Below the pieces are notes generated by a model. It had not been told where the DNA came from. It did no database searches and saw only the letters and a program-made list of their open reading frames with translations. From an uncultured bacterium (lineage in GTDB: Bacteria; Planctomycetota; DG-23; SLPQ01), in the NCBI GenBank assembly GCA_937863625.1, contig CALMGO010000111.1, positions 1-5,145 of the forward strand: a stretch of DNA of 5,145 bases, in the 5' to 3' direction. Every line of letters begins with the position of its first letter. The stretch's first letter is position 1. The translations under genes were made by a program, and so were the position numbers. Shown one piece after another: positions 4,560-5,145 of the stretch.

Positions 4560-5145
4560 TTACTCTTCGCCGGCGAAGTAATCTTTTATCCTCTCGAAGA
4601 ACCCCTTGTTTTCGGGGTTGGTCTTAACGTCCTCGGTATCGGCGAACTCGCGGAGGAGTTCCTTTTGCCGGGCGGAGAGTTTTCTCGGCGTCTCGACGTG
4701 CACGACGACCACCTGGTCTCCGCGGCGGCGGCCGTCGAGGCCGGGCATGCCTTCGCCTTTTATGCGAATGGCAGTGCCGCTCTGCGTGCCTGCGGGGACC
4801 TTGAACTCGGCTTTGCCCCAGATGGTCGGCACCTCGATCTGGCTGCCGAGGGCGGCCTGCGTAAATGTCACCGGCATTTCAAAGACAACATCGCGCCCCT
4901 CGCGGCGAAAGAGCTTGTGCTCCTTCACATAGACCTGCACGTACAGGTCTCCCGGCGGCAAGCCCTCCTCGCCATGGTCGCCCTGCCCCTTGAGCCGCAT
5001 CTGCTGGCCGCTCTCGATGCCGGCCGGGACGTCGATGGCTATCTCGCGGAGCACCGCGGAGAGTCCCGCTCCGCCGCAACTGCCGCATGGGTCGGATATA
5101 ACCTTGCCCTCGCCGCGGCACCTGGGGCATGTCGTGCTGACGCGC
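4560..5145 (-). CDS. dnaJ: Chaperone protein DnaJ, C-terminal part
   Basis: About 194 C-terminal residues of DnaJ are present; the J domain, G/F region and first zinc repeats lie beyond the right edge. Reading from codon 5144, the third and fourth CXXCXGXG repeats are seen as CPRCRGEG (5129-5106) and CGSCGGAG (5087-5064). Each supplies half of one of the two zinc centres. The substrate-binding beta domains follow, with DVPAGIESGQQMRLKGQGD, PPGDLYVQVYVKEH, the aromatic-rich FRREG..VVFEMPV, AALGSQIEVPT and the second G-x-G hinge RIKGEGMPGL. The end (RQKELLREF...FFERIKDYF) is like the dimerisation tail of full-length type I DnaJ. DnaJ delivers unfolded clients to DnaK and stimulates its ATPase. 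The stop is TAA at 4560-4562, 19 bp before grpE. Nothing indicates truncation other than the window edge. Confidence 0.97.
   Translation of the reverse strand, partial: RVSTTCPRCRGEGKVISDPCGSCGGAGLSAVLREIAIDVPAGIESGQQMRLKGQGDHGEEGLPPGDLYVQVYVKEHKLFRREGRDVVFEMPVTFTQAALGSQIEVPTIWGKAEFKVPAGTQSGTAIRIKGEGMPGLDGRRRGDQVVVVHVETPRKLSARQKELLREFADTEDVKTNPENKGFFERIKDYFAGEE

Noticed and set aside
4133..4627. Plus-strand open frame of 164 codons across grpE and the end of dnaJ
   Set aside because: It overlaps two well-recognised minus-strand genes and shows no family motif.
1..5145. CRISPR arrays, tRNA or rRNA genes, insertion sequences, prophage or toxin-antitoxin genes
   Set aside because: No regularly spaced repeats, cloverleaf-like stretches, transposase motifs or terminal inverted repeats were seen; coding genes fill nearly all of the window and no gap exceeds 300 bases.

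Overview
The window reads as ordinary chromosomal DNA of a free-living Gram-negative-type bacterium of moderately high GC. All seven recognisable genes lie on the minus strand, so the biological reading order runs from position 5145 down to 1. The planctomycete side of the tree, perhaps Phycisphaerae, is my best guess for the source. That guess rests on the SRAYSYIFGRPWR-type polytopic membrane protein, the dnaJ-grpE-FmdB-YacG gene order and a FlgI-family lipoprotein. It comes from memory of such genomes and is not proven by the sequence.

In transcription order, the first block is a chaperone and zinc-ribbon cluster. It holds the C-terminal part of dnaJ (runs off the right edge), grpE, a small FmdB-family zinc-ribbon protein, a YacG-type zinc protein that overlaps it by 20 bp, and a 456-residue multi-pass membrane protein of unknown function. 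The first four genes are tightly packed (gaps of 19 and 57 bp and one overlap). The membrane protein follows after about 100 bp that may hold a weak internal promoter. A clear intrinsic terminator at about 1931-1959 closes the block.

The second block is a single gene for the radical SAM enzyme of the AmmeMemoRadiSam group (amrS). It has its own good sigma70-like promoter and a GC-rich, foldable 5' leader of about 125 nt. Its usual partners, AMMECR1 and Memo, are not in the window.

The third block begins after about 100 bp containing a perfect TATAAT box. It is the N-terminal 212 codons of a FlgI (flagellar P-ring) family protein that runs off the left edge. Unusually, this protein carries a lipoprotein signal peptide, and no other flagellar gene is visible.

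Functionally, DnaJ and GrpE are the co-chaperone and nucleotide exchange factor of the DnaK system, and YacG is a gyrase-binding zinc protein in E. coli. The other genes have loosely known or unknown roles. No mobile element, CRISPR array, tRNA or rRNA was seen. The most interesting items are the FlgI-like lipoprotein away from flagellar genes, the uncharacterised membrane protein attached to a chaperone cluster, and the structured leader of the radical SAM gene. I see no convincing novel multi-gene system.
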